Origin: an uncultured Collinsella sp.
GTDB taxonomy: Bacteria > Actinomycetota > Coriobacteriia > Coriobacteriales > Coriobacteriaceae
Length of the DNA: 25,062 nt
Direction of reading: 5' to 3'
NCBI GenBank assembly: GCA_905209765.1
Contig: CAJLUE010000021.1
Location: 1-25,062, forward strand
Positions 15,034-22,547 of this stretch are shown one piece after another. Each line of letters starts with the position of its first letter. The stretch's first letter is position 1. The position numbers and the translations under genes were made by a program. Below the pieces are notes generated by a model, which was not told where the DNA came from, ran no database searches, and saw nothing but the letters and a program-made list of their open reading frames with translations.

Positions 15034-16215
15034 ATGGATATCAAAACACGCAACATAGTAACGCCCGCCGCGGATGCACCAACGTCGCAACCCGCCTCCG
15101 TTCCCGCACCTGTCGTGGGCCGTTTTGCCCCGTCGCCCTCGGGCCGCATGCACCTGGGCAACGTGTTCAGTTGCCTGTGCTCGTGGCTTTCGGCCCGCAG
15201 CCAGGGCGGCAACATCGTGCTGCGCATCGAGGACCTGGACGATCGCTGCAAGCGCCCCGAGCTTGCCGCTCAGCTGATTGACGATCTGGCCTGGCTAGGG
15301 CTTCAGTGGGACGAAGGCCCCTACTACCAGCACGATCGCCTCGACCTGTACGAGAGCGCCTTGCACCAGCTGCAAGACGCCGGCCTCACCTATCCCTGCT
15401 TTTGCACGCGCGCCGAGCTCCACGCCGCCAGCGCGCCGCACGCCAGCGACGGCACGCCCATCTACCGCGGCGCCTGCCGAGGCCTTTCGGCCGAAGAGGT
15501 CGCCCGCCGCAGTGCCCTGCGCGCCCCGGCCACGCGCCTACGCGTGCCCGACATCGACGACCTCGCAGGCGACGTGATCGAATTCGTGGACCGCACGTAC
15601 GGGGCCCAATGCGAGGCACTCGCCACCGAGTGCGGCGATTTTTTGGTGCGCCGCAGCGACGGCGTTTTTGCCTATCAGCTAGCCGTGGTGGTCGACGACG
15701 CTGCCATGGGCGTCACCGAGGTCGTGCGCGGATGCGACCTGCTGGGCTCCACGCCGCGCCAAATCTACCTGCAGCATCTGCTGGGACTTCCCACGCCGCA
15801 CTACGCACATATTCCGCTGCTCATGTCACCGGATGGCCGCCGCCTTTCCAAGCGCGACCGCGATCTGGACCTGGGCGAGCTCCGCGCCCGCTTTGGCACG
15901 CCCGAGGCGCTGCTGGGCTGGCTCGCCGGGCAAACGGGCATCGCGCCGGACGCCACGCCACGCTCTGCCGAGCAGCTGGTCGAGCACTTTAGCTGGGACG
16001 TTATCCGCGCACACCGGGAGAACATCGTTATGGATGGAAGGACAGGCATGCAACAGACGACAGCCTGCCCTGACGAGCACCTCGATAGCGACATTGCCAA
16101 AGTATCAACAACCCAGCTTTCGCCAGAGGGGTTCGATGAGTTCTGCGAAATACTTGACTCTCCCACGCCTGAAGCTGCGAAAACGTTGCTCGAGCGCAAG
16201 CCGGCTTGGGAGTAA
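15034..16215 (+). CDS. gluQRS: Glutamyl-Q tRNA(Asp) synthetase with an antitoxin-like C-terminal tail
   Basis: GluQRS attaches glutamate to the queuosine base of tRNA(Asp); it is a truncated GluRS lacking the anticodon domain. Of 393 residues, 1-28 are a low-complexity lead. The HIGH-like APSPSGRMHLGN follows at 32-43. A zinc site matching E. coli GluQRS is C122, C124, Y144 and C148 (YPCFCTR...YRGAC). The KMSKS-like motif is RRLSKRDRD (269-277). The normal domain ends near residue 335. Residues 339-393 match the C-terminal part of TacA/DUF1778 antitoxins (LSPEGFDEFCEILDSP then LLERKPAWE), without the ribbon-helix-helix DNA-binding half. The start ATG 15034 has no Shine-Dalgarno sequence but a -10 just before it. 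An alternative in-frame GTG lies a few codons upstream. Confidence 0.93.
   Translation: MDIKTRNIVTPAADAPTSQPASVPAPVVGRFAPSPSGRMHLGNVFSCLCSWLSARSQGGNIVLRIEDLDDRCKRPELAAQLIDDLAWLGLQWDEGPYYQHDRLDLYESALHQLQDAGLTYPCFCTRAELHAASAPHASDGTPIYRGACRGLSAEEVARRSALRAPATRLRVPDIDDLAGDVIEFVDRTYGAQCEALATECGDFLVRRSDGVFAYQLAVVVDDAAMGVTEVVRGCDLLGSTPRQIYLQHLLGLPTPHYAHIPLLMSPDGRRLSKRDRDLDLGELRARFGTPEALLGWLAGQTGIAPDATPRSAEQLVEHFSWDVIRAHRENIVMDGRTGMQQTTACPDEHLDSDIAKVSTTQLSPEGFDEFCEILDSPTPEAAKTLLERKPAWE
16048..16215 (+). CDS. Possible internal start giving a 55-aa TacA/DUF1778 antitoxin tail
   Basis: ATG 16048 is in frame with gluQRS and is preceded by GGAAGGA with 5-nt spacing, a good ribosome binding site inside the gluQRS reading frame. 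Translation from it would yield 55 residues starting MQQTTACPDEHLDSD and ending LLERKPAWE, the toxin-contacting portion of DUF1778 antitoxins. It could be independently made, or be the remnant of an antitoxin gene joined to gluQRS by deletion. No TacT-type GNAT toxin gene follows. Confidence 0.35.
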   Translation: MQQTTACPDEHLDSDIAKVSTTQLSPEGFDEFCEILDSPTPEAAKTLLERKPAWE

Positions 16216-16267
16216 ATCCCTTAACAAATCGGTTTTGGTTCGCCACGAAGCTCATGCGTCCGCGCCC

Positions 16268-16993
16268 CTACGCAACATCCCAGGGTTGGAGTTCGTCGCC
16301 CAGGTGAACGATGCAGTCGTAGAGTACGGTGTGACGCTCGGCCGGGTTGGCATCCCGATGGAAATGCCCGTAGTACCAGCGCTTGTAGTCCATGCGATCT
16401 TCCAGCTCATCGAAAAATGCCGTAAGCCGATCAACGGCGGGGTAATTCCAGCCGGGTGCCGGATAAAGCGTGGGCGAAAGCATGCGCGTCGAGCAGGTGT
16501 GGGTGACCACGTAGTCGACCTTCCAACCCACGCTGTCGAGCTTTGCCCGCGCCTCCTCAAAGTTGCGCTCGTCCGGCAGCTCCTGCGGCCACCAGCTGGA
16601 ATAGGGAATGCGGTATTCCTTATCCACACTCGTGGCGCCGCCCATGGTAAAAATCGTTGAGCCGTCGAGCTCAAAAACCTCGCCGCGCGTCAGGCGCCGT
16701 ATGGGAGAGGTATCCGACAGGCGCTGCGTCAGCCCACCGTGCCACAACTCCATGGGACGCTCCGCCCAGTGATCGAAACGCTCGTGGTTGCCGTCGACGA
16801 GCAGCACGGTATAGGGGCGCGACTCCAGCCAAGCGATGTCGGCACATTCTTCGGCAGAGAAATCCCACGGAAAGCCAAAGTCGCCGGCGACGATGAGATA
16901 GTCGTCGCTCGTCAGGCTATCCCCAAGCTCCCAATCGCGCAGCTTTTGCATGTCGAGGCCGCCGTGAATATCGCCCGTCACATAGACCGTCAT
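16268..16993 (-). CDS. Calcineurin-like metallophosphoesterase
   Basis: 241 aa. It has the five metallophosphoesterase blocks in order: GDIHG (7-11), GDFGFPWD, GNHERFD, VTHTC and YGHFHRD. These supply the two-metal ligands, so it should be active. The substrate is unknown; related proteins act on phosphodiesters, nucleotides or phosphoproteins. No signal peptide, so cytosolic. The ATG at 16993 overlaps the stop of the upstream phosphoesterase gene in an ATGA (4-nt overlap), so it is translationally coupled and is the last gene of a three-gene operon. Confidence 0.93.
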   Translation of the reverse strand: MTVYVTGDIHGGLDMQKLRDWELGDSLTSDDYLIVAGDFGFPWDFSAEECADIAWLESRPYTVLLVDGNHERFDHWAERPMELWHGGLTQRLSDTSPIRRLTRGEVFELDGSTIFTMGGATSVDKEYRIPYSSWWPQELPDERNFEEARAKLDSVGWKVDYVVTHTCSTRMLSPTLYPAPGWNYPAVDRLTAFFDELEDRMDYKRWYYGHFHRDANPAERHTVLYDCIVHLGDELQPWDVA

Positions 16994-17628
16994 CGGATTA
17001 CCACTTCCCTCTTATATGTTTCGAGATCGTGCTCAATCTGCTCGTCACCCGTGGCGTTGACCCACCACGGCCATTTAACGCAACACACCGGCTCGTCTAC
17101 CTGTGCAAACCGCGACCTGAGCTCTTCCAGGCTCACGGGGGCGTAGCTGTTAGCATCCACGCCCACGTCATAGCGCAGCAGCCCCTGCCTGAGGTTGAAC
17201 TTGTTGTACGCGCCGCCGCAACTGTGGATATGCCCGTGCAAATGCCAGCTGCCGTGCGACATGCCCTGCCAGTCAGCCATAGGATAGTGGCTCAGCACGA
17301 TTTTTTGGCGGTCGATCTTTAGCACGCAAATGGGCGGCTCAACGATAAAAGCATCCGCTACCGCAGACTGCGTCCAGTCTTTATCGTGATTGCCGGGCAG
17401 CAGATGAACGCGCTTGCATGTAATGCTTTTGCGCAGCTCATAGGCGTCTTGGACCGTCATCTTAAAGCTGAAGTCGCCCAAGATGTAGAGCTCGTCATCC
17501 ACAGCAACCTTGCTGTTAATGTTGGCGACCATGGCGTCGTTCATCTGCGCAACAGCCGACCAAGGCCTATCGCTAAGCCGTAGCATGTTCTCGTGTCCAA
17601 AATGAGTATCGCTGGTAAGCCAGATCAC
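16990..17628 (-). CDS. Metallophosphoesterase (YfcE/MPP-like)
   Basis: 212 aa from GTG 17628, with motifs SDTHFGHENM, GDFSF, PGNHDKDW, LSHYP and LHGHIH. This set, with DTHFGH near the N-terminus, marks the small phosphoesterase subfamily often annotated as hydrolase or phosphoesterase; the substrate is unknown. An in-frame ATG lies 30 nt upstream (17658), but AGGAGGT stands 4 nt before the GTG, which gives the usual start one residue before IWLTSDTHFG. It overlaps the next phosphoesterase by 4 nt. Two non-identical members of one fold in tandem suggest successive or partly redundant reactions. Confidence 0.92.
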   Translation of the reverse strand: MIWLTSDTHFGHENMLRLSDRPWSAVAQMNDAMVANINSKVAVDDELYILGDFSFKMTVQDAYELRKSITCKRVHLLPGNHDKDWTQSAVADAFIVEPPICVLKIDRQKIVLSHYPMADWQGMSHGSWHLHGHIHSCGGAYNKFNLRQGLLRYDVGVDANSYAPVSLEELRSRFAQVDEPVCCVKWPWWVNATGDEQIEHDLETYKREVVIR

Positions 17629-17632
17629 GGGG

Positions 17633-17639
17633 ACCTCCT
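17633..17639 (-). promoter_or_regulatory. Ribosome binding site deciding a GTG start
   Basis: AGGAGGT on the minus strand, a near-perfect match to the anti-Shine-Dalgarno, lies 4 nt before GTG 17628-17626. It lies inside the reading frame that would be used from ATG 17658, arguing against that start. Confidence 0.65.
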
Positions 17640-17668
17640 GTTGCTGCGGGGCATCCATCCCTTAGGGC

Positions 17669-17908
17669 TTACCCTTCATTTTTCCATCCAAACGGGTCAA
17701 GCACCCAAAAAATCAGATCGAGCACGCCGCCGGTTATCATGGCGCCGGCAAGGGCCATGCAAACGTGCAGAGAGCTGACACTTCGGAGCACGTCGAACGG
17801 CCCCAGAACAGCCAGCAGCGCGACCGCTGCGCCGGCAAGGCACAACGCGAGGCACGGCCCCGCGTCCTTGACGCATTTCTTTGCGAGATGCTTGGTGTTG
17901 TCACTCAT
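17669..17908 (-). CDS. Small membrane protein, unknown function
   Basis: 79 aa from ATG 17908. Two hydrophobic segments are visible, around LALCLAGAAVALLAVLG and VCMALAGAMITGGVLDLIF, so it should be a two-span membrane protein with a short charged N-terminus (MSDNTKHLAKK). I know no family for it. AAGGAG lies 10 nt before the ATG, or 7 nt before an in-frame TTG immediately upstream, either of which may serve. It is first in an apparent operon with the two phosphoesterases, 40 nt before the GTG of the next gene, which hints at a membrane link for them (inference). Confidence 0.6.
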   Translation of the reverse strand: MSDNTKHLAKKCVKDAGPCLALCLAGAAVALLAVLGPFDVLRSVSSLHVCMALAGAMITGGVLDLIFWVLDPFGWKNEG

Positions 17909-17982
17909 CAAAATCGAACTCCTTAGAGGGTCGTTGTTCAGGTACATGCCGCCGCGGCAGAGCAGGGCGGCAGGGCAAGTGT

Positions 17983-18003
17983 CACATGTCGTGCGGACAC
18001 GTG
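17983..18003. promoter_or_regulatory. Imperfect palindrome in the divergent promoter region
   Basis: CACATGTC and GACACGTG (17983-17990, 17996-18003) form an inverted repeat with one mismatch and a 5-nt spacer. It lies between the small membrane gene and the divergent helicase gene. It might be an operator; evidence is weak. Confidence 0.25.
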
Positions 18004-18109
18004 TGCAAGCTCATGCCAAACTGCCAACCCCAATCGTCATACATCTAAAATACGAACGATCGATCTGTTATCCTGGCGCCAACATAGTCTTTCGAAAGGT
18101 TTGGCCGGG

Positions 18110-20986
18110 ATGACTACGCAGCAGCAGATTGATATTGAATTCGACTCGCTTGCACGCGAGAACGATTCACCCAAGCTCATCGCCAACTCGAAGGCGACAG
18201 GCGGAACACTACTATCCGTTATCAAAGAGCGGCTCTCAGCCTGCGGCTCTTTTGACTTTTGCGTAGCGTTTGTTGCAGACGGCGGCCTTCAAATCCTGGT
18301 CGAGACGTTCCAGGAGCTCAAGCAGCGTGGCATTAAGGGCAGGCTGCTCACGTCCACCTATCTCAACTTCAACTCACCCGATGTCTTTCGCAAGCTCCTG
18401 GAATACGACAACATGGAAGTTCGCGTATTCCAGGGTAATTTGCATGCCAAGGGATACATTTTTGATAAGGGCGAAACCAGCACGGTCATCGTCGGCAGCT
18501 CCAACATGACGCAGACCGCTCTCACCTGCAATAAAGAATGGAATGTGCTGTACCAGACTGTCGAGAACAGCCGCCTACTCAACGAACTGAGGGGCGAGTT
18601 CAATTCGTTGTGGAACGATACCTCAACCGTTTTGCTTTCCCAAGACTGGATTGAGAACTATGCCGCATATCGATCGGCACGTCCGCCAAAGCCCAAATCG
18701 AAACCGACATTCAAATCTGCGGAAACGCCGGCGCAGAATGACCTCGAAGAAATCAAGCCCAATAAAATGCAGCAGCGCGCCCTTGAGGCGCTCGGTGCAA
18801 TCCACCGCAAGGACGAGACCCGCGCCCTGCTGGTCTCGGCAACCGGCACCGGCAAGACCTTCCTTTCGGCGTTCGACGTGCTCGCAACTAAACCCCGGCG
18901 CGTCCTCTTTCTTGCGCACCGTCGGCGCATTATCGACGCCTCCCGCGCAAGCTACGAACGCCTCTTAGGTAGTACCTATACGTTCGACACCTATCAAACT
19001 GGCAAGAATATAAGCAATGCTACCTGCGTGTTTGCCATGTGTTCTTCGGTCGCCAAACATCTGAGCGATTTCCGTCCCGATGAGTTCGACTACATCGTTA
19101 TCGACGAGGCCCACCGCACGGGATCCCAGGGTTACCAATCCATCATGTCGCACTTTACGCCTCGGTTTTATCTGGGCATGACCGCTACACCCAATCGCAC
19201 CGACGGCTATGACGTCTTTGCCCTTTTCAATCACGTCATCGCGTTCCAGATCACGCTGCAGGACGCTTTGGCCGAGGAGATGCTTGCCCCCTTCCATTAT
19301 TTTGGCATTCACGATCTGGAGATTGACGACGAAACGGTCGAAGATATCGCCCTGTTCGGGCGTTTGACGTCCGACGAGCGCGTGCGTCATATCACCGAGA
19401 AGATCGAAGAATATAGCGTCACCAAAAGCAATCGCAGGGGCTTAATTTTTTGCAATCGAAACGCCGAGGCCAAGGAACTGTCACACAAATTCAACGCTCT
19501 CGGATATCGAACGGTTGCGATTAGCGGTCAAGATTCCGATGAGGTCCGCGATGCCGCGATCAGCCGACTTGAAGCCGGCGAGCTCGAGTACATTTTCTCG
19601 GTCGATATCATGAACGAAGGCGTCGACATCCCCTCGCTCAATCAGATCATCATGCTTCGACGCACCGACTCCGCAATCATCTTTATTCAGCAGCTCGGAC
19701 GAGGTTTGCGCCTGAATGATGATAAGGAATACGCACTGGTGCTCGACTTTATTGGCAACTACCAGAGCAACTTCTTGGTGCCCATCGCGCTTTCGGGTGA
19801 CAAGACGTATAACAAAGACCGCCTGCGCCGCCTTGTTCAAGAGGACGATTCGGCGATCCCCGGATGCTCGACCGTGAGCTTCGATCGTATTTCCGAGGCA
19901 CGCATTTACAAGGCCATCGACGGCGGCGATTTCACCTCCGTCAGGTTTTTGAAAAACGAATATCTCGACTTACGTCAAAAACTCGGCAAGATCCCCTCGC
20001 TGCTCGAATTTGATCGTAACGGCTCTATCGATCCGCTGCTTATCTTCAAGAATAGCGGCTTAGGCTCCTACCACGCATTTCTTTCCAAATACGAGCCGGA
20101 CTACACGGTTCAATTTTCCTCTGATCAAACCAAGATTCTCAAATTTATTTCGCAAAAGCTCGCCGCGGGCAAGCGATTCGAAGACCTCTATTTGCTTCAA
20201 ACGCTCGTCGAAGCCGGACACGAGGGCTATCGGCATATGCGCGAGGCCGCGCTTAGGAACTACCGCGCACAGCTTAAGGACAGCGCCGTTAGGTCGGCAA
20301 TCGCAGTCCTTAAGGGCGACTTTGCCACTCCTAAGGATTTCGTTTCCCTGCTTATTGACGATGGAACCGGACCTCGTCTGACCGAAGCGTTTGCGACCGC
20401 CCTGCGCAACGCAGAGTTCAAGTGTCAGATTCTCGAGGTGCTGGATTTTGGTATTGAGCGCAACCGACTCGACTATGCCGAGACGTACGAAAACACAAAT
20501 TTCGTTCTCAACGCCAAGTACACGTACGAGGAGGTTTGCCGTCTGATGAACTGGCAAAAGAACATCAACGGCCAAAACCTTGGCGGATACTTCTACGATG
20601 AGAAGACCAATACATTCCCCGTGTTTATTAACTATGACAAGGCTCCCGACATTAGTGAGTCCATTCAGTATGAAGACCGCTTTGTTTCGCCGAGCAAGCT
20701 CATCGCAATCTCGAAGGGCAACCGCACGCTCAACTCCCCCGAGATTTTGCGACTGCAGGCATGGCCGGGAAACGGCCTGAAGACGTATTTGTTTATGCGA
20801 AAGAACAAGGACGATAAGGGTGGTAAGGAGTTCTATTTCTTAGGCGAAATGCATCCGACCGGCAAGTTCGAAGCCATTAAAACTAAGAGCGGCGACAACG
20901 CCGTCGAAATCGAATATGAGCTCAATGCGCCCGTGCGTCAGGACATTTACGAGTTTATGCTCAGCGATTTGAGCGAGGCCGAGTAA
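18110..20986 (+). CDS. PLD-like / SF2 helicase / DUF3427 protein
   Basis: 958 aa from ATG 18110. The N-terminal domain is phospholipase-D-like nuclease: HAK at 112-114 and VGSSNMTQ near 128-135, an H-x-K...GSxN half-site typical of nucleases. A superfamily 2 helicase follows: SATGTGKTF (243-251), IDEAH (331-335), GMTATP (356-361), helicase C motif SVDIMNEGVDIP, and QQLGRGLR. The remaining 350 residues match the DUF3427 region in position and size. Proteins of this build are often near DNA repair or phage-defence genes, but no role has been shown to my knowledge. An in-frame TTG lies 9 nt upstream; I prefer the ATG, with AAAGG 10 nt before it. GC content is lower than its neighbours, suggesting transfer. 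It is convergent with a NUDIX gene. Confidence 0.93.
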   Translation: MTTQQQIDIEFDSLARENDSPKLIANSKATGGTLLSVIKERLSACGSFDFCVAFVADGGLQILVETFQELKQRGIKGRLLTSTYLNFNSPDVFRKLLEYDNMEVRVFQGNLHAKGYIFDKGETSTVIVGSSNMTQTALTCNKEWNVLYQTVENSRLLNELRGEFNSLWNDTSTVLLSQDWIENYAAYRSARPPKPKSKPTFKSAETPAQNDLEEIKPNKMQQRALEALGAIHRKDETRALLVSATGTGKTFLSAFDVLATKPRRVLFLAHRRRIIDASRASYERLLGSTYTFDTYQTGKNISNATCVFAMCSSVAKHLSDFRPDEFDYIVIDEAHRTGSQGYQSIMSHFTPRFYLGMTATPNRTDGYDVFALFNHVIAFQITLQDALAEEMLAPFHYFGIHDLEIDDETVEDIALFGRLTSDERVRHITEKIEEYSVTKSNRRGLIFCNRNAEAKELSHKFNALGYRTVAISGQDSDEVRDAAISRLEAGELEYIFSVDIMNEGVDIPSLNQIIMLRRTDSAIIFIQQLGRGLRLNDDKEYALVLDFIGNYQSNFLVPIALSGDKTYNKDRLRRLVQEDDSAIPGCSTVSFDRISEARIYKAIDGGDFTSVRFLKNEYLDLRQKLGKIPSLLEFDRNGSIDPLLIFKNSGLGSYHAFLSKYEPDYTVQFSSDQTKILKFISQKLAAGKRFEDLYLLQTLVEAGHEGYRHMREAALRNYRAQLKDSAVRSAIAVLKGDFATPKDFVSLLIDDGTGPRLTEAFATALRNAEFKCQILEVLDFGIERNRLDYAETYENTNFVLNAKYTYEEVCRLMNWQKNINGQNLGGYFYDEKTNTFPVFINYDKAPDISESIQYEDRFVSPSKLIAISKGNRTLNSPEILRLQAWPGNGLKTYLFMRKNKDDKGGKEFYFLGEMHPTGKFEAIKTKSGDNAVEIEYELNAPVRQDIYEFMLSDLSEAE

Positions 20987-20994
20987 TAACAAAA

Positions 20995-21027
20995 AAGGAG
21001 CGAGTCGCCATATGGCACCCGCTCCTT
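20995..21027. terminator. Bidirectional terminator between helicase and NUDIX genes
   Basis: Stem AAGGAGCG / CGCTCCTT, continuing with GT/AC and GCCAT/ATGGC after a mismatch and a bulge. The minus-strand side has TTTTTTG, a good U-tract for the NUDIX gene; the plus side follows the helicase stop by 8 nt. Confidence 0.85.
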
Positions 21028-21031
21028 CTGT

Positions 21032-21427
21032 CTACTTAAGCCCGAGCTTCTTTTCGAGCTCATCGACAACCTTAACGTCCGCCGGAAGCCAATCGACATC
21101 CCACAGGTTATTGGTATCAAGCCATTTCATATCCTCATGAGCGTGCTCTTTGAACTCCCCGGAAAGGATGTTAGCCAGGTAGCACTGCATCGACAGGTGG
21201 AACGTCTCATAATCGTGTTCGACCGTGCAAAGATAGGCGAGGTTACCGATTGTGACCTCGAGCTCTTCTTGAATCTCGCGCACGATTGCCTGCTCGCCGG
21301 TCTCGCCCGATTCGAGCTTTCCGCCCGGAAACTCCCAGCCGTCTTTAAACTCGCCATAGCCGCGCTGACAACTCAGGATTTTCCCGTCCTTCTGAATAAT
21401 CGCTGCTGCAACATTGATTGACTTCAT
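21032..21427 (-). CDS. NUDIX (d)NTP pyrophosphohydrolase, MutT-like
   Basis: 131 aa. It has the full Nudix box: GGKLESGETGEQAIVREIQEELEV (about 34-57), including G-x5-E-x7-R-E-x2-E-E. These residues bind the metal and pyrophosphate, so the enzyme should hydrolyse a nucleoside triphosphate to the monophosphate plus pyrophosphate. The substrate cannot be read from the sequence. The conserved final glycine of the box is replaced by Glu, normal for this MutT-like subgroup. AGAGGTG lies about 9 nt before ATG 21427. It is convergent with the PLD-helicase gene and separated by a shared terminator. Confidence 0.93.
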   Translation of the reverse strand: MKSINVAAAIIQKDGKILSCQRGYGEFKDGWEFPGGKLESGETGEQAIVREIQEELEVTIGNLAYLCTVEHDYETFHLSMQCYLANILSGEFKEHAHEDMKWLDTNNLWDVDWLPADVKVVDELEKKLGLK

Positions 21428-21460
21428 AACTAGTTATCACCTCTCCAGTTGAGCCCAACC

Positions 21461-21466
21461 AGTATA
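21461..21466 (-). promoter_or_regulatory. -10 element for the NUDIX gene
   Basis: TATACT (minus strand), followed by GGT, lies 34 nt before the ATG, a sensible leader length. No clear -35. The same extended form occurs before pcrA. Confidence 0.5.
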
Positions 21467-21561
21467 GGTGATCGACCGCCCGCCATGTCCCAGTCGCCTC
21501 AAAACCACCTGCTCGACCAACCCATAACGCCGTTTTGCACCGGCACCCCATCCCCCGCTAT

Positions 21562-21744
21562 CGAGGTCTAATGCTTTTCCGCGAAGTGAACGTCTGTTTT
21601 TGGACCCCTGAAGCATCCACATTTTTCGTCGGCAAAATCGCAGGATTCCAGCACCGAAACCGCAGGAAACGGCACCTCTAAAGTGTCGATGCTTCGGGGG
21701 TCCGATTTAGCTCGTTCACTTCTCGGGAAAAGTATTAGACCTCG
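21562..21744. repeat. Long-hairpin intergenic element, copy 1
   Basis: 183 bp whose ends are complementary: CGAGGTCTAAT (21562-21572) with ATTAGACCTCG (21734-21744). The next parts, CTTTTCC.CGAAGTGAACG against CGTTCACTTC.CGGGAAAAG, also pair, and so do further in GGACCCCTGAAGCATC against GATGCTTCGGGGGTCC. The apex carries a CCG-CAGGAAA-CGG mini-hairpin. The whole can form one long stem. It lies between the NUDIX gene and the DUF4342 operon. A second copy is at 24630-24811. Confidence 0.85.
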
Positions 21745-21833
21745 TCGGCAGCAGCCCAAAAGGTGAGTCGTTTCTCCCCCGCGCAACCCAATAGACACAT
21801 TCCGCTCCTCCCTCACACCACCCAAAAACTCAT

Positions 21834-21849
21834 CCAAGATTAATCTTGG
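21834..21849. promoter_or_regulatory. Perfect palindrome overlapping a -35 region
   Basis: CCAAGATT-AATCTTGG, a perfect 16-bp palindrome, overlaps the TTGGCT (-35) of the promoter below. It is a probable operator; the regulator encoded two genes later is one candidate ligand (inference). Confidence 0.55.
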
Positions 21850-21873
21850 CTCAAGAATCGCTTAATCTATAAC
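21846..21873 (+). promoter_or_regulatory. Promoter of the DUF4342-regulator-kinase operon
   Basis: TTGGCT (21846-21851), 16 nt, TATAAC (21868-21873), then a 5' leader of roughly 105 nt to the first gene. A second -10-like TATAGA follows at 21880-21885. Confidence 0.5.
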
Positions 21874-21986
21874 CTGCACTATAGAGTTCGACCAAGGGCG
21901 GGGCGGCGCAACGCAGTCCGCCGAACGCAACGCTCGAGCCCGGGCAGATCGCCCGGCGTCGCGCCCATCGAACGAAAGGACAGGTC

Positions 21987-22529
21987 ATGGACGACCTCGA
22001 AAAAGTTGAAACCATCCGCACCAAGTGCAACGTAAGCTACACCGATGCCAAGGCCGCACTCGACGCCGCCGACGGCAACGTTTTGGACGTCATCATTTGG
22101 CTCGAGTCGCAGGGCAAGACGCAGACCACGTCGGCGCATGCCGCCACCGAGTCCGCGCCAGTCGATGAGCCCTCTGCCGAGATGGTCGCCGCGCAGGCAG
22201 CCTACGAAAAGTCGAGCGAAAAGACCGACTTCTCCAAGAAGATGGACAGCGTTTGGGAGTACCTCAAAAAGCTCTTCCGCTTGAGCCTGGACACCAAGTT
22301 TATCGCCACGCGCCGCGATGCGATCATCCTCAACATCCCCATCCTGATTCCCATCGTCGCCCTGTTTGCCTGGGGCGCCACGATATGGCTGATGCTGATT
22401 GGTCTGTTCTTTGGCATGCGCTACCGCATCGACAGCGACGGCGACGTGCCCGGCAGTATCAACAACCTTATGAATCACGCCGCCGACGCCGCGGACGACA
22501 TCAAACAAAATCTCAACGACGACAAGTAA
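21987..22529 (+). CDS. UBA-domain and DUF4342 membrane protein
   Basis: 180 aa. The N-terminal 45 residues form a UBA-like/TS-N three-helix domain (IRTKCNVSYTDAKAALDAAD then VLDVIIWLE), as in elongation factor Ts. An Ala/Ser/Glu-rich linker follows, then the DUF4342 region around 100-150 with a hydrophobic hairpin (LNIPILIPIVALFAWGATIW and LMLIGLFFGMRY) that should sit in the membrane. The function is unknown; the family is common in Gram-positive bacteria. AAAGGA lies 6 nt before ATG 21987. It is the first gene of an operon with a regulator and kinase, 18 nt upstream of the regulator, so it may take part in the same response. Confidence 0.9.
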   Translation: MDDLEKVETIRTKCNVSYTDAKAALDAADGNVLDVIIWLESQGKTQTTSAHAATESAPVDEPSAEMVAAQAAYEKSSEKTDFSKKMDSVWEYLKKLFRLSLDTKFIATRRDAIILNIPILIPIVALFAWGATIWLMLIGLFFGMRYRIDSDGDVPGSINNLMNHAADAADDIKQNLNDDK

Positions 22530-22547
22530 TCGCAGATGGGGGCACGC

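Noticed and set aside
14554..15153. A 199-aa minus-strand open frame upstream of gluQRS
   Set aside because: No family resemblance, crosses the gluQRS start and a terminator, no convincing ribosome binding site.
16216..16267. A TacT-type GNAT toxin after the antitoxin-like tail of gluQRS
   Set aside because: Only about 50 nt separate the stop from the convergent phosphoesterase gene; no open frame with GNAT features exists there.
18101..18109. TTG as the start of the PLD-helicase gene
   Set aside because: It lies too close to the AAAGG ribosome binding site (2-3 nt), whereas ATG 18110 is at a workable distance.
21562..21744. CRISPR-like array from the CGCAGGAAA repeats
   Set aside because: There are at most two or three short motif copies inside a hairpin, not regularly spaced repeats with unique spacers, and no cas genes.
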